From positions 1 to 55,218 of the forward strand of contig NZ_SWBO01000016.1 in NCBI RefSeq assembly GCF_005116475.1: a stretch of DNA of 55,218 nucleotides, in the 5' to 3' direction. The stretch is from Pedobacter cryotolerans. Its GTDB lineage: Bacteria > Bacteroidota > Bacteroidia > Sphingobacteriales > Sphingobacteriaceae. Below, piece after piece: positions 42,655 through 52,140 of the stretch. A program made the translations under genes and the position numbers. The notes below the pieces were generated by a model. It was not told the origin of the DNA. It did not search any database and saw nothing but the letters and a program-made list of their open reading frames with translations. Position 1 is the stretch's first letter. The number at the start of each line of letters is the position of its first letter.

Positions 42655-44628
42655 CTATTTTAAAAATGCCTCAAATGGAGAAGCTGGTAACCCTTCTCTA
42701 TTATACAGATTTGCACCTTCTGGATTATCAGCCCATGCATACCGAACATAAATCGGTTTAGCAATGCTATCACTCCAAACAATTACTTCATTGTTATCAA
42801 TTTTAGCCTTTGCCCAAATAAAATTCTTATCTGCTCCTGCTATTGCGAAATGGTGAAGTTCATCGCTATTCTTTGAAATTAATCCACTTCCGGTATTAGT
42901 AAATTTTAACCTAATTTTATTTTGTTCAATTGCAAGGGAATGATAAATTGGTCCTGAATACACTAGGTTTTTTGTTCCAAATGCTAAATGCTCTGCCCAG
43001 AGCGCCAATCTTTCGCCAATATCCTTTTTATTTAATGGGTGAATGTCGTTCCATTCCCCAACATCTATGCCCACTGCTAAACCAGTAGATGGGATAGTGA
43101 GTGCATCTAGTTGACTTTGCCGTAACTGAGCCCAATTACTTTCACTTGGCAAGTAATTTACTTCCATAAAATTAGGAAGCTGGACAATAACGAAGGGCAA
43201 ATTCCCTTGTCCCCATTTCATTCGCCAATCTTCAATAAGGTCATTCAGCAATTTAGCATATTCCTTTGGTCGCCCGCTGTTTGTTTCACCCTGATACCAT
43301 AAAAAACCATTTATAGCATAATTAGTAGCAGGAGCAGTCATCGTGTTAAATAAGCCAGTAGGAGCGTTTTGTGCAATGATTGGCCGTAAATGATTTATTT
43401 CGTTTTGTACTCCAGCTGATATGAAATTCTGTTGAACGATTGCTATTTGATACATCCAATCTCCACGCAGATCAATACTTTCTCCATTTGCATTAAGAAC
43501 ATAATTTTTGTCTGGAACAAACCCTCCTTTACCAGAATTGTTTACCACTTTAATTACAATAATATTTTTCCCAGGCTTTAGTATCCCGGGTTTTATAATA
43601 TACCTACGTGGAGGGTATTGATAGGTCGTGTTACCAACAAATTCACCGTTAATAAAGGTAGAATCGGCATCAACAATACATCCCAAAAAAAGTTTTGCAG
43701 GTGTATTAATCATTGATGCAGGAATATCAATTTCCTTTCTAAAGTAAATTGTTCCATTTAATCCCTTGACACCTTGATCGGCCCAATAACCTGGCATCCA
43801 GAACTGCCGCCAACCAATAGGTTTAAAATTAGGGTCAATCCATTTAACTGTATCCGTTAAGCCTTTATCAACTTGAATTATACGTGCTGGATTATTAAGG
43901 TCTTGCTGCATTAAAAGTTTATTAAAGTTACTTATGTAAACTGTATCCTTTAAATTTTTAATCTCCTGCATTATTGCAGGATAATCTTTAAAAGCCTCTT
44001 CACTCATCCATGCTTCAATCGGAACACCTCCTACACTTGCATTTATAATGCCAATTGGAATTTTATACTTTTGATAAAGCTTTTTTGCAAAAAAGTAAGT
44101 TACACCTCCCATCCCAAGTATATTTTCACCAACTGCTTGTTTCCATTTAGCACTCAGATGATTTTCATGTACTTTGGTAAAATCAGAATTTGTTGGGATG
44201 AAAAAGTTCCTAATTTCCGAAAAATTATCGTTTGAAACTTCACTCGGATACTTCTCTTTCAAACGTTCCATTGTAAGTACCATATTCGATTGTCCGGAAC
44301 AAAACCATACATCTCCAATCAGCACATCGTTGATGACAATCAAATTTTCACCTTTAAGAACCATCTTATATGGGCCGCCAGCTTTCATTTCAGCTAACAT
44401 AATTAGCCATTTCGAATCCTTTCCAGCGGTGGTATTGTAGCTTTTACCATTAAATGAAATTGATATTTTTTCACCAATGCTTCCCCAACCCCAAATCTTT
44501 AGCTTAGTATTTCGCTGCAAAACCATGTGATCAGATATTAACTGAGGAAGTCTAATATCTGCATAAACTAGGAATGTTGAAAAGAAAAGGATTAACGATA
44601 GTAAAGTAGTTTTATAACCTAGATGCAT
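42655..44628 (-). CDS. SASA-domain acetylesterase (sialate O-acetylesterase-like)
   Basis: A 657-aa exported esterase. After the signal peptide an N-terminal beta domain (24-100) leads to GDVWFCSGQSNM with the nucleophile Ser114; NDIHPLNKKDIGERLALWA near the end brings the Asp-x-x-His pair. A jelly-roll domain is inserted at about 290-400 (GTIYFRKEIDIPASM, TFINGEFVGNTTYQYPPRRY). This architecture is annotated as sialate O-acetylesterase, but in a xylan locus the likely substrate is acetyl groups on xylan. 138 nt separate it from the HTCS gene, which may be read from its own promoter. Confidence 0.85.
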   Translation of the reverse strand: MHLGYKTTLLSLILFFSTFLVYADIRLPQLISDHMVLQRNTKLKIWGWGSIGEKISISFNGKSYNTTAGKDSKWLIMLAEMKAGGPYKMVLKGENLIVINDVLIGDVWFCSGQSNMVLTMERLKEKYPSEVSNDNFSEIRNFFIPTNSDFTKVHENHLSAKWKQAVGENILGMGGVTYFFAKKLYQKYKIPIGIINASVGGVPIEAWMSEEAFKDYPAIMQEIKNLKDTVYISNFNKLLMQQDLNNPARIIQVDKGLTDTVKWIDPNFKPIGWRQFWMPGYWADQGVKGLNGTIYFRKEIDIPASMINTPAKLFLGCIVDADSTFINGEFVGNTTYQYPPRRYIIKPGILKPGKNIIVIKVVNNSGKGGFVPDKNYVLNANGESIDLRGDWMYQIAIVQQNFISAGVQNEINHLRPIIAQNAPTGLFNTMTAPATNYAINGFLWYQGETNSGRPKEYAKLLNDLIEDWRMKWGQGNLPFVIVQLPNFMEVNYLPSESNWAQLRQSQLDALTIPSTGLAVGIDVGEWNDIHPLNKKDIGERLALWAEHLAFGTKNLVYSGPIYHSLAIEQNKIRLKFTNTGSGLISKNSDELHHFAIAGADKNFIWAKAKIDNNEVIVWSDSIAKPIYVRYAWADNPEGANLYNREGLPASPFEAFLK

Positions 44629-44717
44629 AATTTTGGAAACAGTTTATTGACTAAAACATTGAGCTGATTATATTGATAGTGTTCTATTATTTTATAAGAT
44701 TATAATAAAATAAATAA

Positions 44718-44747
44718 TCCTGCTAAAGCCATTTGACTTTAGCAGGA
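44718..44747 (-). terminator. Terminator after the GH10-CBM gene
   Basis: TCCTGCTAAAG (44718-44728) pairs perfectly with CTTTAGCAGGA (44737-44747), 11 bp with an 8-base loop, followed on the minus strand by T-rich sequence. It ends the susC-susD-GH10 transcript before the SASA esterase gene. Confidence 0.7.
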
Positions 44748-44778
44748 ATAAACATTTTTTTACTTAAATTATTCTAAA

Positions 44779-46374
44779 TTATTTCCCTTGTAAGGCCTGC
44801 TTAACTGCAGAATAAGCTGGTTTCTTTGAATAGTCTGCGTTGAATAGTAGAGCATATTCAGGTCTAACAGCTGTATTTAACCAACCTTTCGGATCATCTA
44901 CACCCCAAATGGTTATACCAGCTCTTTGTGGGGCAGGAACATATTTCATATACTGAGCGATAACAAACTGATACATCTCTGCCTGCAATGCTAGGGTAAA
45001 TGAACTTGGCGAATAGGTTGTGGCATTAGCTACATTAACTCTAATATCAAGCTCTGTTATTTTTACTTTCAAACCAGTTGCACCAAGCTTTCTCAAAGAA
45101 TTGATAATTCCTGCTCTTGACGAGTTTGTGTTGATATGCATTTGGGTACCAATACCATCAATAGGAATTCCCTGAGACTTTAACCTAGTTACAAATCTGA
45201 TCAAAGAATCTACTTTTACCTGGTCATTTTGTTCCAAATTATAGTCGTTAATGTAAAGTTCTGCACTAGCGTCTGCCTCTCTTGCATATTTAAAAGCATC
45301 TGCAATGTAATTTCTTCCTAAAGTGGAAAACCAGTGGTATGTCGTACCTGTATTTGGCCCTGTACGTAGGTTTCCATCATCTGCAAAAACCTCATTCACA
45401 ACATCCCAACTTTTAACGCCTCTTGTTTTATAGCGGTTAATTAAGCCTTGTATATAGTTTTTCATTGCAGCATCAACCCTAACCCTAACCTGTCCCAAAT
45501 CAGGTGCAGGTACCGGAGTCGCATCAACAAAAGTTGCATCGTCTATAAAATAGGTATTTGCTACTGCACCCAAATCTAATAATACTCTAGTATTGGCATC
45601 TCTTGCTTCAAATTCATAATTAATAAGCTGCCAATCCGTACCAATAGTTTGATCACCTTGATATTGGGCACTTGGACCTGTAGAAACCCTCATTCTTCCA
45701 GCAGGTGCAGCTGCTTTGATGTAAAATGAAAACTTGTACCTAACCCCAACTTTTGTTGGCATTAGATCACTTGCCAGTTGCACATTGAATGATTGACCAG
45801 CTGCTGCCACAGTAGCTTTTAATGACCTAGCCCCAGTTCTAACTTCACCTCCCGTACCTGATGAAAAGGAGGCTGCCCCATTGTATGCCGACCAATTGGT
45901 AAAGGTAGTACCTGTACCAAGTTCGAAGCCTCCATTGTTTAATAAATTAACCACAACCGGAGCAGGGCTGCCGCCCAAACTGTTTAAATAAGTAAGATTT
46001 TGCTGAGAGTGCCAAACTAGCGTGTGTCCGTGGATGCTTAAACCTGCTGCTGTAGCGGCACTAGCTAGCGCATCAGCTGCCGCAAAATTAAATTCACCAT
46101 TATCTCTTACAATACTACCGTACTTCATGGCATTTTCAAAAGTAATTATTGAAGCTTCCCTAACAATTGTACTTTTATATCTTGGATCGTTAGCAAATGC
46201 AGAATTATCTACAGCAAAACCAATAGGAAAAGGGGCAACTCCTTTTAAAGTACCTGCTGTATCCGTAAAATTACCTTCGTTTAAGCTATTAAATTCAGCT
46301 TCTTTTTTACAAGATGCTGTTAAAATCATTGTAACCGATAGCAGGGTTAATGATTGAATGAGTTTCTTTTTCAT
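44779..46374 (-). CDS. GH10 xylanase with CBM4/9-type domain inserted in the catalytic barrel
   Basis: A 531-aa lipoprotein (TASC, Cys22). The GH10 barrel is split: the first part (about 45-135, ITFENAMKYG, IHGHTLVWHSQQ) is followed by a beta-sandwich carbohydrate-binding module (about 140-285: NLLNNGGFELGTGTTFTNW, FSFYIKAAAPAGRM, NTYFIDDATFVD). The barrel resumes with WDVVNE (Glu328) and the nucleophile ITELDIRV (Glu441). The same insertion position is known in gut Bacteroidetes SusC/D-linked xylanases, where such enzymes are displayed on the cell surface and make the first cuts. It lies 35 nt after susD. Confidence 0.92.
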   Translation of the reverse strand: MKKKLIQSLTLLSVTMILTASCKKEAEFNSLNEGNFTDTAGTLKGVAPFPIGFAVDNSAFANDPRYKSTIVREASIITFENAMKYGSIVRDNGEFNFAAADALASAATAAGLSIHGHTLVWHSQQNLTYLNSLGGSPAPVVVNLLNNGGFELGTGTTFTNWSAYNGAASFSSGTGGEVRTGARSLKATVAAAGQSFNVQLASDLMPTKVGVRYKFSFYIKAAAPAGRMRVSTGPSAQYQGDQTIGTDWQLINYEFEARDANTRVLLDLGAVANTYFIDDATFVDATPVPAPDLGQVRVRVDAAMKNYIQGLINRYKTRGVKSWDVVNEVFADDGNLRTGPNTGTTYHWFSTLGRNYIADAFKYAREADASAELYINDYNLEQNDQVKVDSLIRFVTRLKSQGIPIDGIGTQMHINTNSSRAGIINSLRKLGATGLKVKITELDIRVNVANATTYSPSSFTLALQAEMYQFVIAQYMKYVPAPQRAGITIWGVDDPKGWLNTAVRPEYALLFNADYSKKPAYSAVKQALQGK

Positions 46375-46409
46375 TTTAATTTATTTATAAATTATAAACC
46401 AATATTAAA

Positions 46410-48158
46410 TTAGTTGTACCCTGTATTTTGAGGGTATGCAGGTCCAGAGGTTACTAGATCTATTTGCCTTTGAGGAATTGGCCTTAAAATATGAAAGTCT
46501 CTAATATTGGGGCGAGCTTGAGCGTTATAAGTAGTCACTCTTTGAATAAGCGATTTTGTTCTTGCCAAATCCCACCATCTTAAATGCTCTCCATACAATT
46601 CACGAGTTCGTTCATTTAAAATAAAATCTAAATTGATGTCGGATGCTGTAATTTGCAATGCTAAAGCAGCTGCTGTATTTTGTGCGGCTGTCCTGGTTGT
46701 GCTAAATGCTGCCCTAGTTCTCAAAACGTTAATCATCTCAGCTGCTTTTGCATTATTGTTTGCTTTATGATAGGCCTCAGCTGCAATTAAATATACATCA
46801 GCAAATCTGAACATCACAAACGGCCGGGTAGAAGGGTCATTTACTGCAGGGCGATTAGGATCATCATATTTCTTCATTGAAGGATAAAAAACATCAGTGT
46901 ATGCGTTGGCTCCGTTAGCACCTGTTGGGGTGAAAATAACTCCCTTAAAGGCAGCTCTTCTTGCCGCTGTAACTTCAAAAGGGGGCATCCAAATCGCAGT
47001 ATCAGTACCAACAGTTAAAGCACCTCTTGGTGTAGTAATTCCAGCTGTATTTGCTATCCAAACAGTCTGAAAAGTTTTATAATACCTTGTATCTTCTACT
47101 ACATTAGTAAAAGCAGTGTTAATTACGTAACTAGTATTTGGACGCATTCTAATAAAAGGTCTCCCATTAGCAATATCTCTAGTCATTACAGCAGAACCTC
47201 CAGTTGATGGATAATTTGCATTAACGGTTGGATAGTTAGGCCTCTGAAAATAGGCCGTTCCATTTGATCTACCTCCTGAGGCACCAGGTACAAATTCCCC
47301 AAATCTTGGATCATTGTTATAATCAACTACAAATAATGTTTCCTTGCCATACTCGTTACCTGGCTTGTGGGCATCAGCATAATCTTGCCATAAATCAACA
47401 CCATAAGTTGTTTTATTATCAATTAAATTTTGTGCTGTAGATGCTGCCATTTGAAAATCGGTTGGTTGAGCAACATCAGAGAATCCTCTAGTAGAATAAA
47501 CTTTGGCTAATAAGTAAAGAGCTGTAGCTCTTGTTGCAGCTTTACCCAAAAAAGGTGCTGTTGGCACGTTTTGCAATTCAACTGCCGCTTCTGTTAAATC
47601 TTTAATGATAAAATCATATATCTCTGCTCTTGGTGATGGAGCTGCTGCTGCAGATGGTATTGTTATAAAAGTTTTGTTCAATGGAATGTTGCCAAAAGTT
47701 ATTATCAAATTATAATACAAAAAGGCCCTCATAAATTTTGCTTGTGCCAATGCTTGAGTTTTTTCTATTTCTGTTGGGAAACTAGCTGCTGGTCCAAATT
47801 GCAACACACCATTAAGTGTATTGATATCCTGATAAGATATTTGAAATGTTGGAGCGTAATCATTCGATAAACTTGCAAGATTAGTGTAATTTAAGGTATT
47901 GGTAGAACCACCTGCACTTGCACCAGCTAAAACTTCATCTGTACCTCCTGCTGTTTGAACAGAAAAACCTTCGGTGCCCCATAAAAAACGCATATCTGAA
48001 TAAGCACCAGTTACACCTGCGATAATACCTGCTGGAGATGCCAAATAATCTTGACTTAGTGCCGTTCTTTGGTTTTCTTCCAGTAATTTTTTACAGCTTG
48101 ACAAGCTTAATGCGCCTAGTGCTGTAGTTATAAAAAATATTGCTTTAAATAATTTCAT
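46410..48158 (-). CDS. SusD-like surface glycan-binding lipoprotein (RagB/SusD)
   Basis: A 582-aa lipoprotein with lipobox LSSC (Cys22). SusD-type helical repeats: LLEENQRTALSQDYLASPAG, KTQALAQAKFMRAFLYYNLI, ATALYLLAKVYSTRG, FRFADVYLIAAEAYHKANN and the closing FILNERTRELYGEHLRWWDL. It sits as a lid on the SusC transporter and binds xylo-oligosaccharides. Starts 11 nt after susC. Full length. Confidence 0.95.
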   Translation of the reverse strand: MKLFKAIFFITTALGALSLSSCKKLLEENQRTALSQDYLASPAGIIAGVTGAYSDMRFLWGTEGFSVQTAGGTDEVLAGASAGGSTNTLNYTNLASLSNDYAPTFQISYQDINTLNGVLQFGPAASFPTEIEKTQALAQAKFMRAFLYYNLIITFGNIPLNKTFITIPSAAAAPSPRAEIYDFIIKDLTEAAVELQNVPTAPFLGKAATRATALYLLAKVYSTRGFSDVAQPTDFQMAASTAQNLIDNKTTYGVDLWQDYADAHKPGNEYGKETLFVVDYNNDPRFGEFVPGASGGRSNGTAYFQRPNYPTVNANYPSTGGSAVMTRDIANGRPFIRMRPNTSYVINTAFTNVVEDTRYYKTFQTVWIANTAGITTPRGALTVGTDTAIWMPPFEVTAARRAAFKGVIFTPTGANGANAYTDVFYPSMKKYDDPNRPAVNDPSTRPFVMFRFADVYLIAAEAYHKANNNAKAAEMINVLRTRAAFSTTRTAAQNTAAALALQITASDINLDFILNERTRELYGEHLRWWDLARTKSLIQRVTTYNAQARPNIRDFHILRPIPQRQIDLVTSGPAYPQNTGYN

Positions 48159-48169
48159 TTTGATAGTTT

Positions 48170-51100
48170 TTAAAATTTAACATTAACACCTAATTGAAAA
48201 GTGCGAGTTGGTGGATTATTTAAATTTACTGTAATTGCCCTACCTGTAACATTCTGACCTACAGTTGAACCATTTGAAGTAGCTACACCACCATATCCGT
48301 TGCCCTCTGGGTCAATTGCCAATCCGCTTCTAACTAAGGGCGACCATAAAATAAATGGATTAACTGCTGTTGCGTAAACCCTTACAGAACTTAATCCCGT
48401 TTTAGCTAATAACTTTGAAGACAGGTTATATCCAAAATTGATACTTCTTACTTTAATGAATGAACCATCTCTATAAGCCAAAGTTGATGCATAAATAAAA
48501 CGGTCAGCACTGGCATCTGGAGCTGGAAAATCATTTGTAGGATTTAAAGGTGTCCAATAATTAACCTTGTATTGATTTGCTCTAGAATTGTTAAAAAAAG
48601 GATAACCTTGAGCACTTCCATCTGCTGTTAAGTAAGGCAATGCAACGGTCTGGCCTATCCTTGCAAAAGTTACAATTGACAAATCAAATGATTTGTAAGA
48701 AAATCTATTCGTAAAACCGGCATCAAAGTCCGGCTGGAAATTTCCAATGATTTGTAAATCTGCTGCGCTGATCGTACCATCGTTGTTTAAGTCTTCTACT
48801 TTAATTTGACCAGGGATTTGACTGTATCTAGCAGCTTCGGCAGCTTCATCTGACTGCCAGATACCTGTTTTTTTATAATCACGGATAATATTAAACGGTT
48901 GACCAACAACCCATCCTCTTGCAAAATCAGCGAGTAATCCTTCTCTTAAAAAAGTTATTTCATTACTGAATTTAGAAATATAAAAATCTGTAGACCAGTT
49001 AAATCCGTCTTTCTTTACAATATTATCGCTGCTAATACTAAATTCATACCCTTTACCTTTGGTTCTACCTGCATTTACGTTGGTGTTACCTGCCCCACCA
49101 CTTAATGGTAAAGGTAAGCTTTGAAGAATATCGCTGGTTTCTTGTGTGTAATATTCAATAGCACCAGTTATGCGATTGTTAAACAATCCAAAATCTAGAC
49201 CAAAATTATAGTTGACGGTACTTTCCCATCCCAATGAGGTGTTTGCAAGACTTGTAACTAATGCGCCCAATTGTCCAGTTGCACCGAAATTATATGGATA
49301 TGTAGTTCCACTGCTTAGCAAACCTTGAGTTGAGTAAGGTGCAATTGATTGATTTGCAGTAACACCCCATCCAGCTCTTAGCTTTAATTGTGAAATAGGC
49401 TTAACATTTTTCATAAAACCCTCCTCAGAGATATTCCATCCCAAGCCAATCGCAGGATAATTAGTATATTGAAATCCTGGAGATAAAACCGAAGAACCAT
49501 CTCTTCTAATAGTGGCCGTCAGTAAATATTTACCTTTAAATGTATAATTTAAACGAGCCATATAGGAGATTAATCCTCTTTCTGTAAATCCACCATTATT
49601 TGCTGTAAGAGTTGCGCCTTGTGCTAAATTATAATTTTGCAAATAATCTGCTGGGATTCCGTTGGCACTAAAACCACTATTTTGATTATGGTTTTTTTCC
49701 ATACTAAATAACCCGGTAAATGAGACATTGTGATGCTCTGCAAATGTTTTATTATAGAGAATTAAGTTCTCCCATAAAACAGCCCAGTTCTCTGAATTTG
49801 TCACAGAAGCACTAGATTGAGCGGCCAATCTGCTTGCATTGTAAAAAGTATTGGGCGCTGTGTAGGCACCACCTTGTACTTGTCCGTAAGTTAAACCTAC
49901 GTTGGTTCTAAACTTTAAACCATCTATAATTTGAAATTCGCCGTAAATACTATTGAAAGTAGCTAATCTTCTACTAGGATTTATATTTACATCGTCTCTG
50001 ATGGTTAATGGATTAACTGCCTCTACATCTAATGTGCCAACCTGAGGTCTCAAGTTAATAGACCCATCTGGATTAGTTGGCGAAAATAAAGGGCTAATCC
50101 TTAAGGTGCCCCCAACAGGGAACCTATTTCCACCTTCACTATTACCTAAGCTATTTAAAGAGTTAAAACCTATTTTTAATCTTTTATTCACTTGATGATC
50201 TAATGTAGTTCTTAGAGTGATCCTGTTATAATTTTGTCCGTAAACAATGCCTTCTTCATTACGGTATCCAGCTCCAACGGAGAATTTTGTAGCTTCAGAT
50301 CCTCCCGAAATACTCAAAGCATGATCTGTTGTAAATCCTTGTCTGAATACAACATCTTGCCAGTTAGTATTTACTCCTGCTGCCAAATTTGCCGCCTCAA
50401 CCTCTGTAAGCGCATAAGGATTAGTACCAGGGGAAATTGAATTGCCTCTTGCAGCTGCTAGCTTAAATGCAGCAAACTCCTCACCATTAAAGAAATCATA
50501 TTCTGCCAATCTTTCATTCAGACCAAAAAATGCGTCATAGCTAATCACTGCTTTACCTGCTCTACCCCTCTTGGTGGTAATTAATATTACTCCACTAGCT
50601 CCCCTAGAACCGTAAATGGCAGTTGCAGAAGCATCTTTTAATATGTCTAAGGTTTCTATGTCATTAGGATTAATTTCATTAATGCCACCGGTAAAAGGAA
50701 CACCGTCTAACACTATTAAAGGAGAATTCTGACCATCGGCTGCCCCTTGAGTTGCACCCAATGATCTTTCACCCCGTATACGAATTTGCCCGCTGGAACC
50801 GAGCTGAGTGCTGTTACTTTGAATATCAACGCCCGCTGCCCTGCCCTTCAACTGGTCTATAACATTCGTGGTCGGCACTTCTCTTAAAGCGTCTCCACTA
50901 ACCGAAACTACCGATCCGGTTATGTCTTTTCTACGTTGGGTTCCATACCCAACTACGACCACTTCATTCAGTGACTGCTGATCTGTTTGTAGTTGAATGG
51001 TCATTGGAGCTGTTTGCGCAGTCACCTCTTTGGTAACGAAGCCTAGATAAGACACAACTAAAACTGCCCCATTTGATGGTACAACAATAGTAAAGGAACC

Positions 51101-51292
51101 ATCTAAGCCTGTAGATGCCACAGCGGTTCCTATTTTTAGTTTTACGGATGCACCGGGAAGCGGGAGGCCTGCTTGATCTACAACCTTACCGGAAACAGTA
51201 CGATTTTGTGCAAATAAATTGATAGAAAATAACGACAATAAAATTACCATCGTTGTAATTTTCCTAAAATGAATAGGTTTGAATTTTAGCAT
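48170..51292 (-). CDS. SusC-like TonB-dependent transporter
   Basis: A 1040-aa outer-membrane protein. Signal peptide (ending LFAQ), CarboxypepD_reg-like domain (about 32-110: RTVSGKVVDQAGLPLPGASV), then the signature NEVVVVGYGTQRRKDITGSV, plug (about 120-235: VDQLKGRAAGVDIQ-like, IRIRGERSLG, PLIVLDGVPF, ILKDASATAIYGSRGASGVI) and a barrel ending in FQLGVNVKF. It imports oligosaccharides using energy from TonB. Translationally linked to susD. Its promoter region carries a LacI-type operator at 51436. Confidence 0.96.
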   Translation of the reverse strand: MLKFKPIHFRKITTMVILLSLFSINLFAQNRTVSGKVVDQAGLPLPGASVKLKIGTAVASTGLDGSFTIVVPSNGAVLVVSYLGFVTKEVTAQTAPMTIQLQTDQQSLNEVVVVGYGTQRRKDITGSVVSVSGDALREVPTTNVIDQLKGRAAGVDIQSNSTQLGSSGQIRIRGERSLGATQGAADGQNSPLIVLDGVPFTGGINEINPNDIETLDILKDASATAIYGSRGASGVILITTKRGRAGKAVISYDAFFGLNERLAEYDFFNGEEFAAFKLAAARGNSISPGTNPYALTEVEAANLAAGVNTNWQDVVFRQGFTTDHALSISGGSEATKFSVGAGYRNEEGIVYGQNYNRITLRTTLDHQVNKRLKIGFNSLNSLGNSEGGNRFPVGGTLRISPLFSPTNPDGSINLRPQVGTLDVEAVNPLTIRDDVNINPSRRLATFNSIYGEFQIIDGLKFRTNVGLTYGQVQGGAYTAPNTFYNASRLAAQSSASVTNSENWAVLWENLILYNKTFAEHHNVSFTGLFSMEKNHNQNSGFSANGIPADYLQNYNLAQGATLTANNGGFTERGLISYMARLNYTFKGKYLLTATIRRDGSSVLSPGFQYTNYPAIGLGWNISEEGFMKNVKPISQLKLRAGWGVTANQSIAPYSTQGLLSSGTTYPYNFGATGQLGALVTSLANTSLGWESTVNYNFGLDFGLFNNRITGAIEYYTQETSDILQSLPLPLSGGAGNTNVNAGRTKGKGYEFSISSDNIVKKDGFNWSTDFYISKFSNEITFLREGLLADFARGWVVGQPFNIIRDYKKTGIWQSDEAAEAARYSQIPGQIKVEDLNNDGTISAADLQIIGNFQPDFDAGFTNRFSYKSFDLSIVTFARIGQTVALPYLTADGSAQGYPFFNNSRANQYKVNYWTPLNPTNDFPAPDASADRFIYASTLAYRDGSFIKVRSINFGYNLSSKLLAKTGLSSVRVYATAVNPFILWSPLVRSGLAIDPEGNGYGGVATSNGSTVGQNVTGRAITVNLNNPPTRTFQLGVNVKF

Positions 51293-51407
51293 ACTAAGTT
51301 TATTTTGGTTAGAGTTTTTGAAAATGTTTATACAGAAGAGTTTATTGATTTTTATGGATTTAAATTTGGGAGATAAAATGATGGTTAATCAAAGAATTGT
51401 TGGTATA

Positions 51408-51415
51408 CAGATTTA
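51408..51415 (-). promoter_or_regulatory. Probable -7 box of the susC promoter
   Basis: On the minus strand 51415-51408 reads TAAATCTG, one mismatch from TAnnTTTG. A TTG lies 22 bp upstream inside the operator at 51436-51449. This would give a leader of about 110 nt before the susC start. Confidence 0.4.
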
Positions 51416-51435
51416 CTTTTCTTAAAATTTGCATT

Positions 51436-51449
51436 AGCAATCGGTTGCA
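51436..51449. promoter_or_regulatory. LacI-type operator (site 3, susC promoter)
   Basis: AGCAATCGGTTGCA, 13 of 14 matches to TGCAAYCGRTTGCA; read on the minus strand it contains the GCAACCGATTGC form. It overlaps the expected -33 region of susC, so repression of susCD by the local LacI protein is predicted in addition to HTCS control. Confidence 0.65.
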
Positions 51450-52140
51450 TAAATATGCAGTTTTTTAGGGAATAACTCGTTCATAATTGATTATGTAAAA
51501 ATAGCATAATAGGTAATTTGGTTAGCGTACAGAATTGCAATGAAGATATCACAATTCTATCATTCAAAGTTCTAATGTTATGTCATTTGAAGATGGTAAT
51601 TTTCATCAAAATAGTGATACAAATGTTCAAAACCACTCATCGCCTCTTTTGAACAGCTTTCAATAACAAAAATTAGCATTCTATTTCCGATATTGTTAAT
51701 CTGTGGAACCAAATATCAAGTTCTAACAAATTAAGGCTTGGGTTATCTTATTTGTATAATCAAAAAGGGTTTTCTCAATTAGCTATATCAATTTGAACAA
51801 AAATTAAGGTACGTTATATCCTTTGTCAACTAATGCTTAGCAATTACTTTTTTTACTAAAACTATCCAGACCTAACATTCAACATTCAGGCAACGCGATA
51901 ATTAAAGGCTGGCAACCGATTGCATATTTTTAGTTTCGCCAGGGTGAGCTAATAGTTTTTATAATGATTAAATTTTCTCCAGATAGAACCATGTATTAAT
52001 TAAATTGAGTTGACTCCCTTCGGTATTATGTATTCACAGTTAAGCATTAAATCAATGAAATTGAAATTTTGTTGTCCAATAAAACACCAATCCGTGCCAG
52101 GGTGGACAAAGTAAAACATCTTTTTATATACAATTTGGTG
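51450..52140. other. Long non-coding region upstream of susC
   Basis: No convincing gene. A 33-codon minus-strand frame (MLIFVIESCSKEAMSGFEHL at the start, near 51680-51580) has no recognised relative. The region holds the distal operator at 51911 and is otherwise AT-rich and featureless to me. Confidence 0.4.
51911..51924. promoter_or_regulatory. LacI-type operator (site 4, distal)
   Basis: GGCAACCGATTGCA, 13 of 14 matches to TGCAAYCGRTTGCA, 475 bp upstream of site 3 and over 600 bp before susC. No gene begins nearby in either direction. It may be an auxiliary site for looping or a relic of a lost promoter. Confidence 0.55.
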
